A stretch of 64,000 bases of DNA from Mesorhizobium sp. 1M-11 (GTDB lineage: Bacteria > Pseudomonadota > Alphaproteobacteria > Rhizobiales > Rhizobiaceae), in contig NZ_LJSD01000050.1 in NCBI RefSeq assembly GCF_001303895.1, positions 1 to 64,000 on the forward strand, read 5' to 3'. The position numbers and the translations under genes are program-made. Below the pieces are notes generated by a model, which saw only the letters and a list, made by a program, of their open reading frames with translations, did no database searches and was not told where the DNA came from. Below are positions 26,818 to 35,666 of the stretch, piece by piece (position 1 is the stretch's first letter; each line of letters opens with the position of its first letter).

Positions 26818-29166
26818 TCAAGCCGTGACCTGTTTCGCCGCGCCAAGCAGGCGCAGCGCGTTGATCGTCACCAGAACGGTGGCACCTGTGTCGGCCAGGA
26901 TCGCCGGCCACAGGCCCGTAACGCCGATCACCGTGGTGACCAGGAACACCGCCTTCAGGCCAAGCGCGATGGTGATGTTCTGGCCGATGTTGGACATGGT
27001 GCGCTTGGAAAGCGCGATCATTCCGGCGATGTCGCCGACACGTCCATGCAGCACCGCCGCATCCGCCGTCTCGAGCGCAACATCGGTGCCGCCACCCATG
27101 GCGATGCCGACATCGGCGGCAGCGAGCGCCGGCGCATCGTTGATGCCGTCGCCGACCTTGGCGACCGCATAGCCCTCCCGCTTCAACTCACCGACTATGC
27201 GCTGCTTGTCCTCAGGCAGCAGTTCGGCGCGCACCTCGATGCCGAGCTGCTTGCCGATGGCGGCGGCCGTGCGGGCATTGTCGCCGGTCAACATCACTGT
27301 CCTGATGCCGCGATCGGCAAGTGCCTGCAGGCCGGCCCGCGTGTCGGGACGCGGCTCGTCGCGCATCGCCAGGGCACCGGCAAGCTTGCCGCCGGCAAGC
27401 AGCAGCGAGACGGTCTTGCCCTCGTCATTCAGCGCAGCGATGCGACGCGACTGGTCGGCACTGAGCGGCACGCGTTCCGCCACGGCCTGCGGCGAACCGA
27501 GGAATATCTCGGTTCCGTCGACGATGCCCGAAACGCCCTTGCCACCAAGAGCCTTGGCGCCGGAAGCCTGCGGCACAGAGATACCGTCGGCCTCGGCACG
27601 CCCGAGGATGGCCTTGGCCAGCGGATGCGACGAACCCGTCTCCAGCGCGGCCGCCAGCCGCAGCACCTCGCCGGCCGGCATGCCGAAGCCGTCGATGTCG
27701 GTCACCTTTGGCTTGCCCTCGGTCAACGTGCCCGTCTTGTCGAAGGCGACGGCGGTCATCTTGCCGAGGTTTTCGAGCACCGTGCCGCCCTTCATGAGCA
27801 GGCCGCGCCGCGCGCCCGACGAAAGCGAGGCGGCAATCGCTGCCGGTGTCGAGATCACCAGCGCGCACGGACACCCGATCAGCAGGATGGCAAGGCCCTT
27901 GTAGATCCACTCATCCCAGGCGCCACCCATCGCCAGCGGCGGGATGACGGCGACGAGGGCCGCGAAGACGACCACGCCGGGCGTATAATATTTCGAGAAG
28001 CGGTCGATGAAACGCTCGGTCGGCGCTTTCGATTCCTGCGCCTCCTCGACGAGGCGCACGACGCGGGCAATGGTGTTGTCGGCTGCCGCCGCCGTCACCC
28101 GCACGCGCAGCACCGCATCACTGTTGACCGTGCCGGCATAGACCTTGGAATCGGGCTCCTTGCGCACCGGCACGCTTTCGCCGGTCACCGGCGCTTCGTC
28201 GACCGCGCTTTCACCCGAGACGACGATGCCATCCGCCGGGATGCGGTCACCCGGACGCACCATGATGATGGCGCCGACGGCGAGCGTTTCGGCCTGCACT
28301 TCGCTGATCTTGCCTTCGCGCTCCAGCAGTGCCGTCTTCGGCACCAGCGCGGTCAGCGACTGGATCGAGGCACGCGCCTTGCCGGCGGCGACACCTTCCA
28401 GCAGTTCGCCGATCAGGAACAGGAAGACGACTGCCGCGGCTTCTTCCGTGGCGCCGATGATGACCGCGCCGATGGCGGCGATGGTCATCAGCATCTCGAT
28501 GGAGAACGGCGTGCCGACAAAGGCAGCCGCAATCGCACGACGCGCGATCGGCACGAGACCGACCAGCATGGCGACGGTGAAGATCCAAGTTTCGTAGCCG
28601 GGTACCAGCTTGCCGATACCGTAGGCAACAGCCAAGGCGAGACCCGCGGCAATGGTCAGCTTGCCTTTGCCTGACTTCCACCAGGGGCCGGAGCTTGGGC
28701 CATGATCATGACCGTGCAGGCCTTCGACGTTGGCATTGGCCACTACCGCTGACTTGGCCGTCCCGTGGGAAGCGTGATCGTGCCCGGAATGGTCATGGTC
28801 CGAATGGTCATGACCTGCATGATCATGATCGTGGTGTTCGTGATCATGACCTGAGTGGTCATGCCCGGCGTGATCGCTATGATCATGGCCGCAGCCACAT
28901 GCATCGTCCTTGTTCGCGGCAACTGGAACGGAGCTGTTCGCCGGCATCAATGACAGCTTGTAACCAAGCCCGGTTACCCGCTTTTCGATGGCCGGCGCGA
29001 GTGCCGTATCGCCGTCAAACCTCACAGTCATCGTGCCTCGCGTCACCGAAACTGAGACGTCCTCGACGCCTTTCAGACGCCGCACGGCGGTGTCGATCTT
29101 CGAGGCGCAGGAGGCGCAATCCATACCGTCGACGCGGTAGCGCATCTGCTCTGATGCTCGTGCCAT
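26818..29166 (-). CDS. zntA: heavy-metal P1B-type ATPase (Zn2+/Cd2+/Pb2+ exporter)
   Basis: Inner-membrane metal exporter of 782 residues. An N-terminal HMA domain has GMDCASCASK. It is followed at about residues 90-130 by a His/Asp-rich linker made of HDH-S/A-G units. The membrane metal site is IGCPCALVIST, the phosphorylated aspartate is in DKTGTLTEG, the SSHPLAK histidine-proline is present, and GDGINDAPAL is the hinge. The ATG at 29166 is preferred because AAGGGA lies six bases upstream; an ATG two codons earlier would abut the ribosome site. It is divergent from a MerR regulator across a canonical promoter. Confidence 0.93.
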   Translation of the reverse strand: MARASEQMRYRVDGMDCASCASKIDTAVRRLKGVEDVSVSVTRGTMTVRFDGDTALAPAIEKRVTGLGYKLSLMPANSSVPVAANKDDACGCGHDHSDHAGHDHSGHDHEHHDHDHAGHDHSDHDHSGHDHASHGTAKSAVVANANVEGLHGHDHGPSSGPWWKSGKGKLTIAAGLALAVAYGIGKLVPGYETWIFTVAMLVGLVPIARRAIAAAFVGTPFSIEMLMTIAAIGAVIIGATEEAAAVVFLFLIGELLEGVAAGKARASIQSLTALVPKTALLEREGKISEVQAETLAVGAIIMVRPGDRIPADGIVVSGESAVDEAPVTGESVPVRKEPDSKVYAGTVNSDAVLRVRVTAAAADNTIARVVRLVEEAQESKAPTERFIDRFSKYYTPGVVVFAALVAVIPPLAMGGAWDEWIYKGLAILLIGCPCALVISTPAAIAASLSSGARRGLLMKGGTVLENLGKMTAVAFDKTGTLTEGKPKVTDIDGFGMPAGEVLRLAAALETGSSHPLAKAILGRAEADGISVPQASGAKALGGKGVSGIVDGTEIFLGSPQAVAERVPLSADQSRRIAALNDEGKTVSLLLAGGKLAGALAMRDEPRPDTRAGLQALADRGIRTVMLTGDNARTAAAIGKQLGIEVRAELLPEDKQRIVGELKREGYAVAKVGDGINDAPALAAADVGIAMGGGTDVALETADAAVLHGRVGDIAGMIALSKRTMSNIGQNITIALGLKAVFLVTTVIGVTGLWPAILADTGATVLVTINALRLLGAAKQVTA

Positions 29167-29194
29167 GATCATTCCCTTGATTATGTTCGAGCAG

Positions 29195-29225
29195 ACGCTA
29201 CATCCTCTAGCGACTAGAGGAGCAA
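29195..29225 (-). promoter_or_regulatory. MerR-type metal-responsive promoter of the P-type ATPase gene
   Basis: On the minus strand a TTGCTC -35 box (29225-29220) and a TAGCGT -10 box (29200-29195) are separated by a 19-bp spacer. The spacer contains the dyad CCTCTAG-N3-CTAGAGG (29204-29220; its outer base overlaps the -35). The overlong spacer with a central dyad is the hallmark of MerR/ZntR/CadR/PbrR promoters, in which metal-bound regulator untwists the DNA. Confidence 0.88.
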
Positions 29226-29233
29226 GCGGAAAA

Positions 29234-29659
29234 ATGAAGTCCGAATTGACGATCGGTGATGTGGCCCGAGAGAGTGGCGTGAAAGTGCCGACGATCCGCT
29301 ATTATGAGCAGATCGGCCTGCTGCCCGAGCCGCCGCGAACCGACGGCAACCGTCGTTTCTACGATCAGAAGGGGCTACGCCGGCTCGCCTTCATCCGTCA
29401 TGCCCGCGAACTTGGCTTCGAAGTGTCCGCCATCCGCACGCTGCTCGCCCTGCAGGACGATCCGACCCAACCCTGCGCGACAGCCGATGGTATCGCCAAG
29501 GCCCGGCTCATCGAGGTGGAACAGCGCATCGCCAGCCTGATGGCGCTGAAGGCAGAGCTGGAAGTGATGGTGGAGGAATGCCGGCACGGGCGCCTCGCCG
29601 AGTGCCGGGTCATCGAAGTGCTGGCCGATCACGGCAAGTGCATGCACGACCATCATTAA
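29234..29659 (+). CDS. MerR-family metal-responsive regulator (CadR/PbrR/ZntR-like)
   Basis: A 141-residue regulator. The winged helix (about residues 5-75; TIGDVARESGVKVPTIRYYE) is followed by a long dimerisation helix and a metal-binding loop. Cys81, Cys116 and Cys124 match in spacing the three cysteines of CadR/PbrR/ZntR. The C-terminus CMHDHH adds Cys136 and three histidines. The ATG at 29234 starts the conserved domain; upstream codons run through the promoter. It lies next to the exporter gene it should activate. Cd, Pb and Zn cannot be told apart from sequence. Confidence 0.9.
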   Translation: MKSELTIGDVARESGVKVPTIRYYEQIGLLPEPPRTDGNRRFYDQKGLRRLAFIRHARELGFEVSAIRTLLALQDDPTQPCATADGIAKARLIEVEQRIASLMALKAELEVMVEECRHGRLAECRVIEVLADHGKCMHDHH

Positions 29660-29694
29660 GATGGTGCTGCTGGCTGAAGCCGGCGGCTAGCCGA

Positions 29695-30456
29695 CTACAT
29701 GCGCATCAGGAGACCGCCATCGACGGCAAGCTCGATGCCGGTGATATAGCTGGCGGCGTCGGACAACAGGAACAAGGCGGCATTGGCCATGTCCTGCGGC
29801 GTGCCGATACGGCCGAGCGGTGCGTAGTTGGCGACAGCCTGGCGCTTTTCCGCTGTGTCCCAGCGCGCCTGCAGCGGCGTCAGCGCCATGCCCGGGCAGA
29901 TGGCATTGGAGCGAATCCGTTCCGCGGCGAGCTGCATGGCGAGCGATTTCGAGAGCGCACATACGCCGGCCTTCGAAGCCTGATAGGCGTCCTGCGGGGC
30001 GGGATCGCCGCGATACCACTGGATGGTCGAGAAATGCACCATGGCGCCACCCCGGCCACCCGCACGCATGAAGGGCACCACGGCGCGCGCCGTATGGGCG
30101 AACGACTTGAGGTTGATGGCGAAGACCTGGTCCCAGACGTCGAGGTCCATCTCCAGCACCGACTTGTCGCGGCCGAACCACAACACGCCGGCGACATTGG
30201 CGAGATAGTCGACGCCGCCGCGCGCCTTCCCGGCATCGCCGACGACCCGTTGGACAAAAGCCTCATCGGTGAGGTCGCCTTGTTCGAAGGTGAGCCTGTC
30301 GCCGAAGGAAGATAGCGATGCCGGACGTTCCTTGACGTCGATCGCCGTCACCGCAGCGCCGGATTCGAGCAGGGCCAATGCGATTGCCTCACCCATGCCG
30401 CCACCGGCACCCGCGACGACCGCATGCCTGCCGCTGAAATCAAACTCGACCATCAT
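29695..30456 (-). CDS. SDR-family NAD(P)-dependent dehydrogenase
   Basis: A 253-residue classical short-chain dehydrogenase. The cofactor loop is VVAGAGGGMGEA, NVAG is the structural motif, the catalytic serine is in HFSTIQWYRG, and the YQASK tyrosine-lysine pair follows. GGLLMRM ends the protein. An acidic residue after the second strand (AIDVKER) suggests NAD rather than NADP. GGAGG lies six bases before the first of two ATGs. It is divergent from the aldehyde dehydrogenase and shares its control region, so it may oxidise an alcohol to the aldehyde that enzyme uses. Confidence 0.88.
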   Translation of the reverse strand: MMVEFDFSGRHAVVAGAGGGMGEAIALALLESGAAVTAIDVKERPASLSSFGDRLTFEQGDLTDEAFVQRVVGDAGKARGGVDYLANVAGVLWFGRDKSVLEMDLDVWDQVFAINLKSFAHTARAVVPFMRAGGRGGAMVHFSTIQWYRGDPAPQDAYQASKAGVCALSKSLAMQLAAERIRSNAICPGMALTPLQARWDTAEKRQAVANYAPLGRIGTPQDMANAALFLLSDAASYITGIELAVDGGLLMRM

Positions 30457-30491
30457 ACCCCTCCTCCGTTCAGCGTTTGCTGTTGGAGCGG

Positions 30492-30520
30492 ACAATAGGG
30501 GCGCATCCACAATCCATCAA
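30492..30520 (-). promoter_or_regulatory. sigma-70-like promoter of the SDR gene
   Basis: On the minus strand TTGATG (30520-30515) and TATTGT (30497-30492) are separated by exactly 17 bases, about 35 bases before the SDR start codon. The operator at 30537-30553 lies just upstream of the -35 box. Confidence 0.55.
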
Positions 30521-30536
30521 GCTATAATAGAAAAAA

Positions 30537-30553
30537 TTTGCCAAAATGGAAAA
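30537..30553. promoter_or_regulatory. XRE-cupin operator candidate, copy 1
   Basis: TTTGCCAAAATGGAAAA is a near-palindrome between the divergent SDR and aldehyde dehydrogenase genes. It matches the sites at 32926 and 33594. For the aldehyde dehydrogenase its left end could serve as the -35 (TTTGCC, 17 bases before TATCGT), so binding would repress it directly. Confidence 0.65.
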
Positions 30554-30603
30554 TCTGGATATCGTGCCGGAAATAACTCCAGCGAGCCGGCGGATATCAC
30601 ACC

Positions 30604-32013
30604 ATGAACCTGCGCACCGACATTCGGTCCTTCCCTGTCACCTCTCCCATCGACGGCTCCATCTATGTGCGTCGTGACTACGCCGACGGTGCAGCCATCG
30701 ATGCCGCGATGGCCAAGGCCCGTGCCGCGCTGAAACCCTGGCAGGCGACGCCGCTCGCCGAGCGGCTGGCGATCCTGCTGAAATTCGGCGAGGAGATGAA
30801 GGCACGTGCAGGCGAGCTCGCCGAGATGGTCGCATGGCAGATCGGGCGTCCGCTGTGGCAGGCCGACGAAACGCCACGCCTGGCCCTGGTCGGCGAGTTG
30901 CTGGCCGAAGCCGCCGAGGAGACGCTGGCAGACCTGCCCTATCCTTCGGAGGAGAACATCCGCCGCTATGTGCGCCCGACACCCGGCGGGCTGCATCTTT
31001 CGATCTGCGCCTGGAACTACCCGACGGCGATGCTCGGCTATCTGGTGACGGCGCCGCTGGCGGCCGGCAACGTGGTGATTTTCAAGCACTCGCCGCAGAC
31101 GCCACTGATCGCGGAGGTGGCGGAAGAAGCCTTCCGTGCCGCCGGCGGTCCCGACGGCGTCTTCCAGAGCCTGCATCTCGACCACGCCGATGCCGAAAGG
31201 CTGATCGCCTCAGGCGCCTTCAACGCCGTCAATTTCATCGGTTCCGTCGATGGCGGCCGGCGTGTGCACGCAGCCGCGGCCGGCACCTTCACGCAGGTGC
31301 ATCTCGAACTCGGCGGCAAGGATCCGACCTATGTGCGTGCCGATGCCGATCTCGATGCCACCGTGGCGCAGATCGCCGAAGGCACCTATTCCAACGCCGG
31401 CCAATCCTGCTGCTCGGTCGAACGCATCTATGTGGACCGCGGGCTCCACGACCGTTTCGTCGAGGCGCTGGTGGCGGAAACAGCGAAATGGACGATCGGT
31501 CACCCGATCGAGGAAAAGCCGATGGTCGGCCCGGCGGTGCGCGCAACGGCTGCCGAGACGATCCGTCGCCTGACGGAGCAAGCCGTTCGCGCCGGCGCCA
31601 GACGGCTGATGTCCGACACCGCCGCACAAAAGGCAGCAGGACTTGGCGCGGCCTATGTTGCGCCCGACGTGCTCGTCGGCGTCGATCATTCCATGCCGAT
31701 CATGCGCGACGAACTGTTTGGGCCGATCGCCTGTGTGCAGGCGGTCGACAGCGACGAACAGGCCATCGCCCTGATGAACGACAGCGACTACGGCCTGAGC
31801 GCCAGCATCTGGACACAGGACATCGGCCACGGCACGGCGCTGCTGGACAAGGTCGAAGCCGGCACGGTCTACCTCAACCGCTGTGACCATGCCGACCTCT
31901 ATCTGCCCTGGGGCGGGATCAAGAACTCGGGCATGGGCCGCACCAATGGCCGCTCGGGCCTGATCGAATCGACAGCGGCGAAGTCCTATCATGTCCGCTC
32001 CAGGATCGCCTGA
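30604..32013 (+). CDS. aldehyde dehydrogenase family protein
   Basis: A 469-residue NAD(P)-dependent aldehyde dehydrogenase. The oxyanion asparagine is in CAWNYP, and the general base Glu235 in LELGGKDP. The nucleophile is Cys269 in GQSCCSVER. The end NSGMGRTNGRSGLIES is typical. It resembles the succinate-semialdehyde / gamma-glutamyl-aminobutyraldehyde class in overall style, but the substrate is not determined. The operator and putative promoter lie just upstream. It heads a rightward gene run with an amidohydrolase, a PuuR-like regulator, an importer and a GS-like ligase. Confidence 0.92.
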   Translation: MNLRTDIRSFPVTSPIDGSIYVRRDYADGAAIDAAMAKARAALKPWQATPLAERLAILLKFGEEMKARAGELAEMVAWQIGRPLWQADETPRLALVGELLAEAAEETLADLPYPSEENIRRYVRPTPGGLHLSICAWNYPTAMLGYLVTAPLAAGNVVIFKHSPQTPLIAEVAEEAFRAAGGPDGVFQSLHLDHADAERLIASGAFNAVNFIGSVDGGRRVHAAAAGTFTQVHLELGGKDPTYVRADADLDATVAQIAEGTYSNAGQSCCSVERIYVDRGLHDRFVEALVAETAKWTIGHPIEEKPMVGPAVRATAAETIRRLTEQAVRAGARRLMSDTAAQKAAGLGAAYVAPDVLVGVDHSMPIMRDELFGPIACVQAVDSDEQAIALMNDSDYGLSASIWTQDIGHGTALLDKVEAGTVYLNRCDHADLYLPWGGIKNSGMGRTNGRSGLIESTAAKSYHVRSRIA

Positions 32014-32014
32014 G

Positions 32015-32800
32015 ATGCGCCTGGACCCCGCCGAGACAGCAGCACTCGCGGCCGACGCCGTCGAATGCCTGCTGCCTGAAGCGGCGAGCCCCTATCTGCT
32101 GATTGCCGAGCATGCCGGCAACAAGGTACCGGCGCCGTGGCGCAATCTCGGTCTCGCGGAGCCCTATCTTGCAACGCATTTCGCCGTCGATCTCGGCGTC
32201 GACGCGCTGACGAGAAGGCTGTCGCAGCGCCTTCAGGCGCCAGCGGTGGTCGCGCATTATTCGCGGCTTTTCCTCGACTACAACCGTCCCGTCGAGGAAT
32301 GGGACCATATGCGCCCCGACCTCGGTGGCATTCCGGTGCCGGGAAATCTCGACACGAGCGACAACGATCGCAGGCTGCGCCGAGAGGTCGGCTGGGCGCC
32401 GCTGGAACAGGCGATTGCGGATGGCGTGTCGGGACGAAAAGCGCTCGTCTCGATCCACTCCTTCACGCCCATCATGGGCGGCGTGCGGCGCAACGTCGAT
32501 ATCGGCATTCTGTGGCGAGAACCGTCGCCCTTCGTCTCCGCAGTTCTGCGGACGACACAAAACCATGGCAAGGCAGCCGGCCTGGTGGTTGGCGACAACG
32601 AACCCTATGATTGGCGCCAGGCCGTCGGCTACACGCTGAACCGGCACGGCCTGCAACTGGGCCTGCCCTCAATCTATCTCGAGGTCCGCAACGACCTGCT
32701 CACCGAGCCCGATCGTCTCGATCAAGTCAGCCGGATACTCGAGGACAGTCTTTCCGAGGTGGCGAAAACCCTATGGCCGGACCACGCGGTAGCCGTCTAA
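32015..32800 (+). CDS. N-formylglutamate amidohydrolase family protein (possible gamma-glutamyl-amide hydrolase)
   Basis: A 261-residue zinc-dependent amidohydrolase of the HutG2/FGase family. IAEHAGNKVP and VSIHSFTPIMGG hold the likely metal-binding histidines; HYSRLFLDYNRP is the conserved arginine-asparagine motif, and SIYLEVRNDLL lies near the end. I prefer the ATG just after the aldehyde dehydrogenase stop; an in-frame ATG 24 bases earlier lacks a ribosome site. No histidine-degradation genes are near. In this context it may instead release glutamate from a gamma-glutamyl intermediate, which is inference. Confidence 0.82.
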   Translation: MRLDPAETAALAADAVECLLPEAASPYLLIAEHAGNKVPAPWRNLGLAEPYLATHFAVDLGVDALTRRLSQRLQAPAVVAHYSRLFLDYNRPVEEWDHMRPDLGGIPVPGNLDTSDNDRRLRREVGWAPLEQAIADGVSGRKALVSIHSFTPIMGGVRRNVDIGILWREPSPFVSAVLRTTQNHGKAAGLVVGDNEPYDWRQAVGYTLNRHGLQLGLPSIYLEVRNDLLTEPDRLDQVSRILEDSLSEVAKTLWPDHAVAV

Positions 32801-32888
32801 GGCGTTTCCGCTTTTCGCGGAAACGCTCCAGCTCTTTTGTTTGCGCAATTCCGGACGCAAAACCGCTGCGCACTTTTGCTGGAATTGC
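32801..32888 (+). repeat. two-hairpin dispersed repeat, copy 2
   Basis: Hairpin 1 stem is GCGTTTCCGC / GCGGAAACGC; hairpin 2 is bounded by GCAATTCC and GGAATTGC. It begins directly after the amidohydrolase stop, inside the apparent operon and before the XRE-cupin gene. Confidence 0.88.
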
Positions 32889-32925
32889 TTCAAGCGCTAG
32901 ACGTCCGCAAGCGGCCTCGCTACAG

Positions 32926-32943
32926 CTTGCCGAAATGGAAACA
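32926..32943. promoter_or_regulatory. XRE-cupin operator candidate, copy 2 (autoregulatory)
   Basis: CTTGCCGAAATGGAAACA resembles copies 1 and 3 with a weaker left arm. It lies 21 bases before the ATG of the XRE-cupin regulator gene, the place expected for autoregulation. Confidence 0.5.
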
Positions 32944-32964
32944 CGACAGCCAAGGGCGCGGACG

Positions 32965-33549
32965 ATGCAGGGCAATGTGGGATCCAAGATCCGGGATGCG
33001 CGCAAGCAGCAGAACATCACGCTGCGCGAGCTCAGCGAGCGGTCCGGCCTTTCGGTTTCGCAGCTGTCGAAGCTGGAGAACGGCAAGGCCCGGCTGACCG
33101 TCGACGTCGCGCTCACCATCGCCGGCGTGCTGCACGTGCCGGTGGCATCCTTCCTGTTCAGCCCGAAACCCGGCATGCAGGCCAGGCGCTCGATCACCCG
33201 GGCCGGGAGCGGCGTGCTGCACGAAGGCAACGCCATGGTCTTCGAGGTGCTGTGCAGCGATTTCCGTGACAAAACCAACATCTTCTGGCGCGTCACGCTG
33301 CATGCGAAATCGTTCGACGAAAATGGCGGCTGGCGCAGCCATTCGGGCGAGGAATTCATCCACGTGCAAAGCGGCAGCCTTGAGTTGCACACCATCCACT
33401 ATGATCCGGTGGTCCTGCAGCCGGGCGACAGCATATTGTTCGATGGCGAGATGCAACACGCCTACGTGTCGCTGGGTGACGAGCCGGCCATCATGCTGAT
33501 GTCGAACACCGTTCCGCGTGACAGCGTTCCGAACGCCGCAGCCGGCTGA
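32965..33549 (+). CDS. XRE-family regulator with C-terminal cupin domain (PuuR-like)
   Basis: A 194-residue regulator with an N-terminal HTH_3 domain (about residues 5-60; NITLRELSERSGLSVSQLSKLENGKA) and a C-terminal cupin effector domain (about 110-185; SHSGEEFIHVQSG, LQPGDSILFDGEMQHAY). This architecture is that of PuuR, repressor of putrescine use. The ATG at 32965 gives the usual family length; one ten codons upstream is also in frame but overlaps the operator. Three similar palindromes nearby are the predicted binding sites. Confidence 0.88.
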   Translation: MQGNVGSKIRDARKQQNITLRELSERSGLSVSQLSKLENGKARLTVDVALTIAGVLHVPVASFLFSPKPGMQARRSITRAGSGVLHEGNAMVFEVLCSDFRDKTNIFWRVTLHAKSFDENGGWRSHSGEEFIHVQSGSLELHTIHYDPVVLQPGDSILFDGEMQHAYVSLGDEPAIMLMSNTVPRDSVPNAAAG

Positions 33550-33593
33550 GCGACAACCATCCGTCGCCTCGTTCCATGGCGTAAAGCAATTAC

Positions 33594-33612
33594 TTTTTCC
33601 AAAATGGAAAAA
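33594..33612. promoter_or_regulatory. XRE-cupin operator candidate, copy 3 (perfect palindrome)
   Basis: TTTTTCCA-AAA-TGGAAAAA is a perfect 8-bp-arm palindrome in the gap before the importer operon, 92 bases from its first start codon. A further TTATGGAAAAG half-site follows at 33621. It is the best match among the three copies. Confidence 0.68.
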
Positions 33613-33703
33613 AATGCTTGTTATGGAAAAGCTCCGGGTCTAGCATCCTGAAAACCAGCCGAAGGGAGCAAACAGCCCACGGCCGGAATGGGAGGCGAAA
33701 CCG

Positions 33704-34423
<720 letters not shown>

Positions 34424-34465
34424 TGGTGTCGGCATCCGCACAACAAGAACAAGGGAGGGTTCGAA

Positions 34466-35620
34466 ATGGATAAACTGACTTTGGGAGCCGCCGTTCTGAC
34501 GGCCGGGCTGCTGCAGGCAGCGCACGTGGGAGCGAGCGAGCTCAAGATCGGCCTGGCCGTCGCCATGACGGGCACATATGCGCCCTACAGCGAAGCGGAA
34601 GGCGCGCGCTGCATGGCCGACAAGCTAAACAAGGCCGCGGGCGCGAACGATCCGAAGATCGAACTGATGATCGAGGACAACCGCTCCGATCCGCAGCTCT
34701 CCGTTTCACTCGGCCAGAAGTTCCTCGACGCCGGCGCTCAGGTCATCACCGGCGTTCCTTTCCCGGATGCTTTGATCCCGACTGCCCAGATCGCCGAGCC
34801 CTATGGTGCGACCGTCTTCTCCGCACCCAACACGCAGCTCGAGATGCAGCAGGCCGGTCTCGACAACTTCATTGCCGGCGCCGTGCCGGATCCGATCAAT
34901 GCCGCTGCGACCGCCAATGCCTTGTACGGCAAGGGCGCGCGGACGGTGGCGCTGCTGGTTTCGCCCGATGCCGGCTCCTATTCGGAGAAACTGCCCGGAT
35001 GGTTCGGCGAGGTATTCGAGCATCTCGGCGGCAAGGTGGTCTCCAAGCTCAACTATTCCTGGGGCACCACCGACTGGTCACCGCAGATCGCCTCGATCAA
35101 GGCGCTGCCGCAGAAGCCGGACGCGATCCATATCTGCGGTGTGTTGCCGGACGTCGGCATCCTCATCAGGCAGTTGCGTGCCAACGGCTATGATGGCTGG
35201 GTCGCGGGTTGCGATGCCTTCGATGACAAGTCGCTGGAGGGAACCGTCGGCGATGTGGCGGCACTCGAGAAGGTGATGTTCACCACGCACGGCGCCACCG
35301 GCATCGACGGGCCGATCGACCACTTCCTCGCCCAGTGCAAGGCCGACGGCTACAAGGTGAACGGCATCTTCGATGCGCTCGGTGCCGATATGGTGCAGGT
35401 GAGCTACGAGGCCGCCAAGAAGGCCGGCACGACGGAGGCGGCAGCGCTGCGCGAAGCGATCCGTGCGCCCGGCGGCTATCCCGGCACCACGGCACCGACC
35501 ATCTCCTTCGCCGAGAAGAAAGGCTATCCGGTCAAGGCCGTTCCGGTCATGGGTTTCGCCAATGGCAAACGCGTGCTGATCACCGATACGCCGCCGACCG
35601 ACGTTCCGGCCCTGAAGTAA
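34466..35620 (+). CDS. Liv-type ABC substrate-binding protein (system A)
   Basis: Periplasmic binding protein of 384 residues (peripla_BP_6 family) with a signal peptide (MDKLTLGAAVLTAGLLQAAHVGA, mature SELKIGLAVAMTGTYAPYSE). These receptors bind amino acids, amides, urea or short aliphatic molecules. AAGGGAGGG precedes the ATG. Its position between the two ATPase genes is unusual; most such operons put it first. The neighbouring amine-type catabolic genes suggest an amino compound as ligand. Confidence 0.9.
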   Translation: MDKLTLGAAVLTAGLLQAAHVGASELKIGLAVAMTGTYAPYSEAEGARCMADKLNKAAGANDPKIELMIEDNRSDPQLSVSLGQKFLDAGAQVITGVPFPDALIPTAQIAEPYGATVFSAPNTQLEMQQAGLDNFIAGAVPDPINAAATANALYGKGARTVALLVSPDAGSYSEKLPGWFGEVFEHLGGKVVSKLNYSWGTTDWSPQIASIKALPQKPDAIHICGVLPDVGILIRQLRANGYDGWVAGCDAFDDKSLEGTVGDVAALEKVMFTTHGATGIDGPIDHFLAQCKADGYKVNGIFDALGADMVQVSYEAAKKAGTTEAAALREAIRAPGGYPGTTAPTISFAEKKGYPVKAVPVMGFANGKRVLITDTPPTDVPALK

Positions 35621-35666
35621 CGGACCGCTTCGCCATGATGTCCCACGCGCAAACCCGGATGCCATC

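Noticed and set aside
26635..28674. A 679-codon plus-strand open frame opposite the P-type ATPase
   Set aside because: It lies antisense to all ATPase catalytic motifs and begins in a palindromic repeat; Arg/His/Asp-rich shadow composition.
28770..28910. Short tandem CATGATC-like repeats that could suggest a repeat array
   Set aside because: They encode the His-rich linker of the ATPase in frame; unit spacing is irregular and there are no spacers, so this is not CRISPR.
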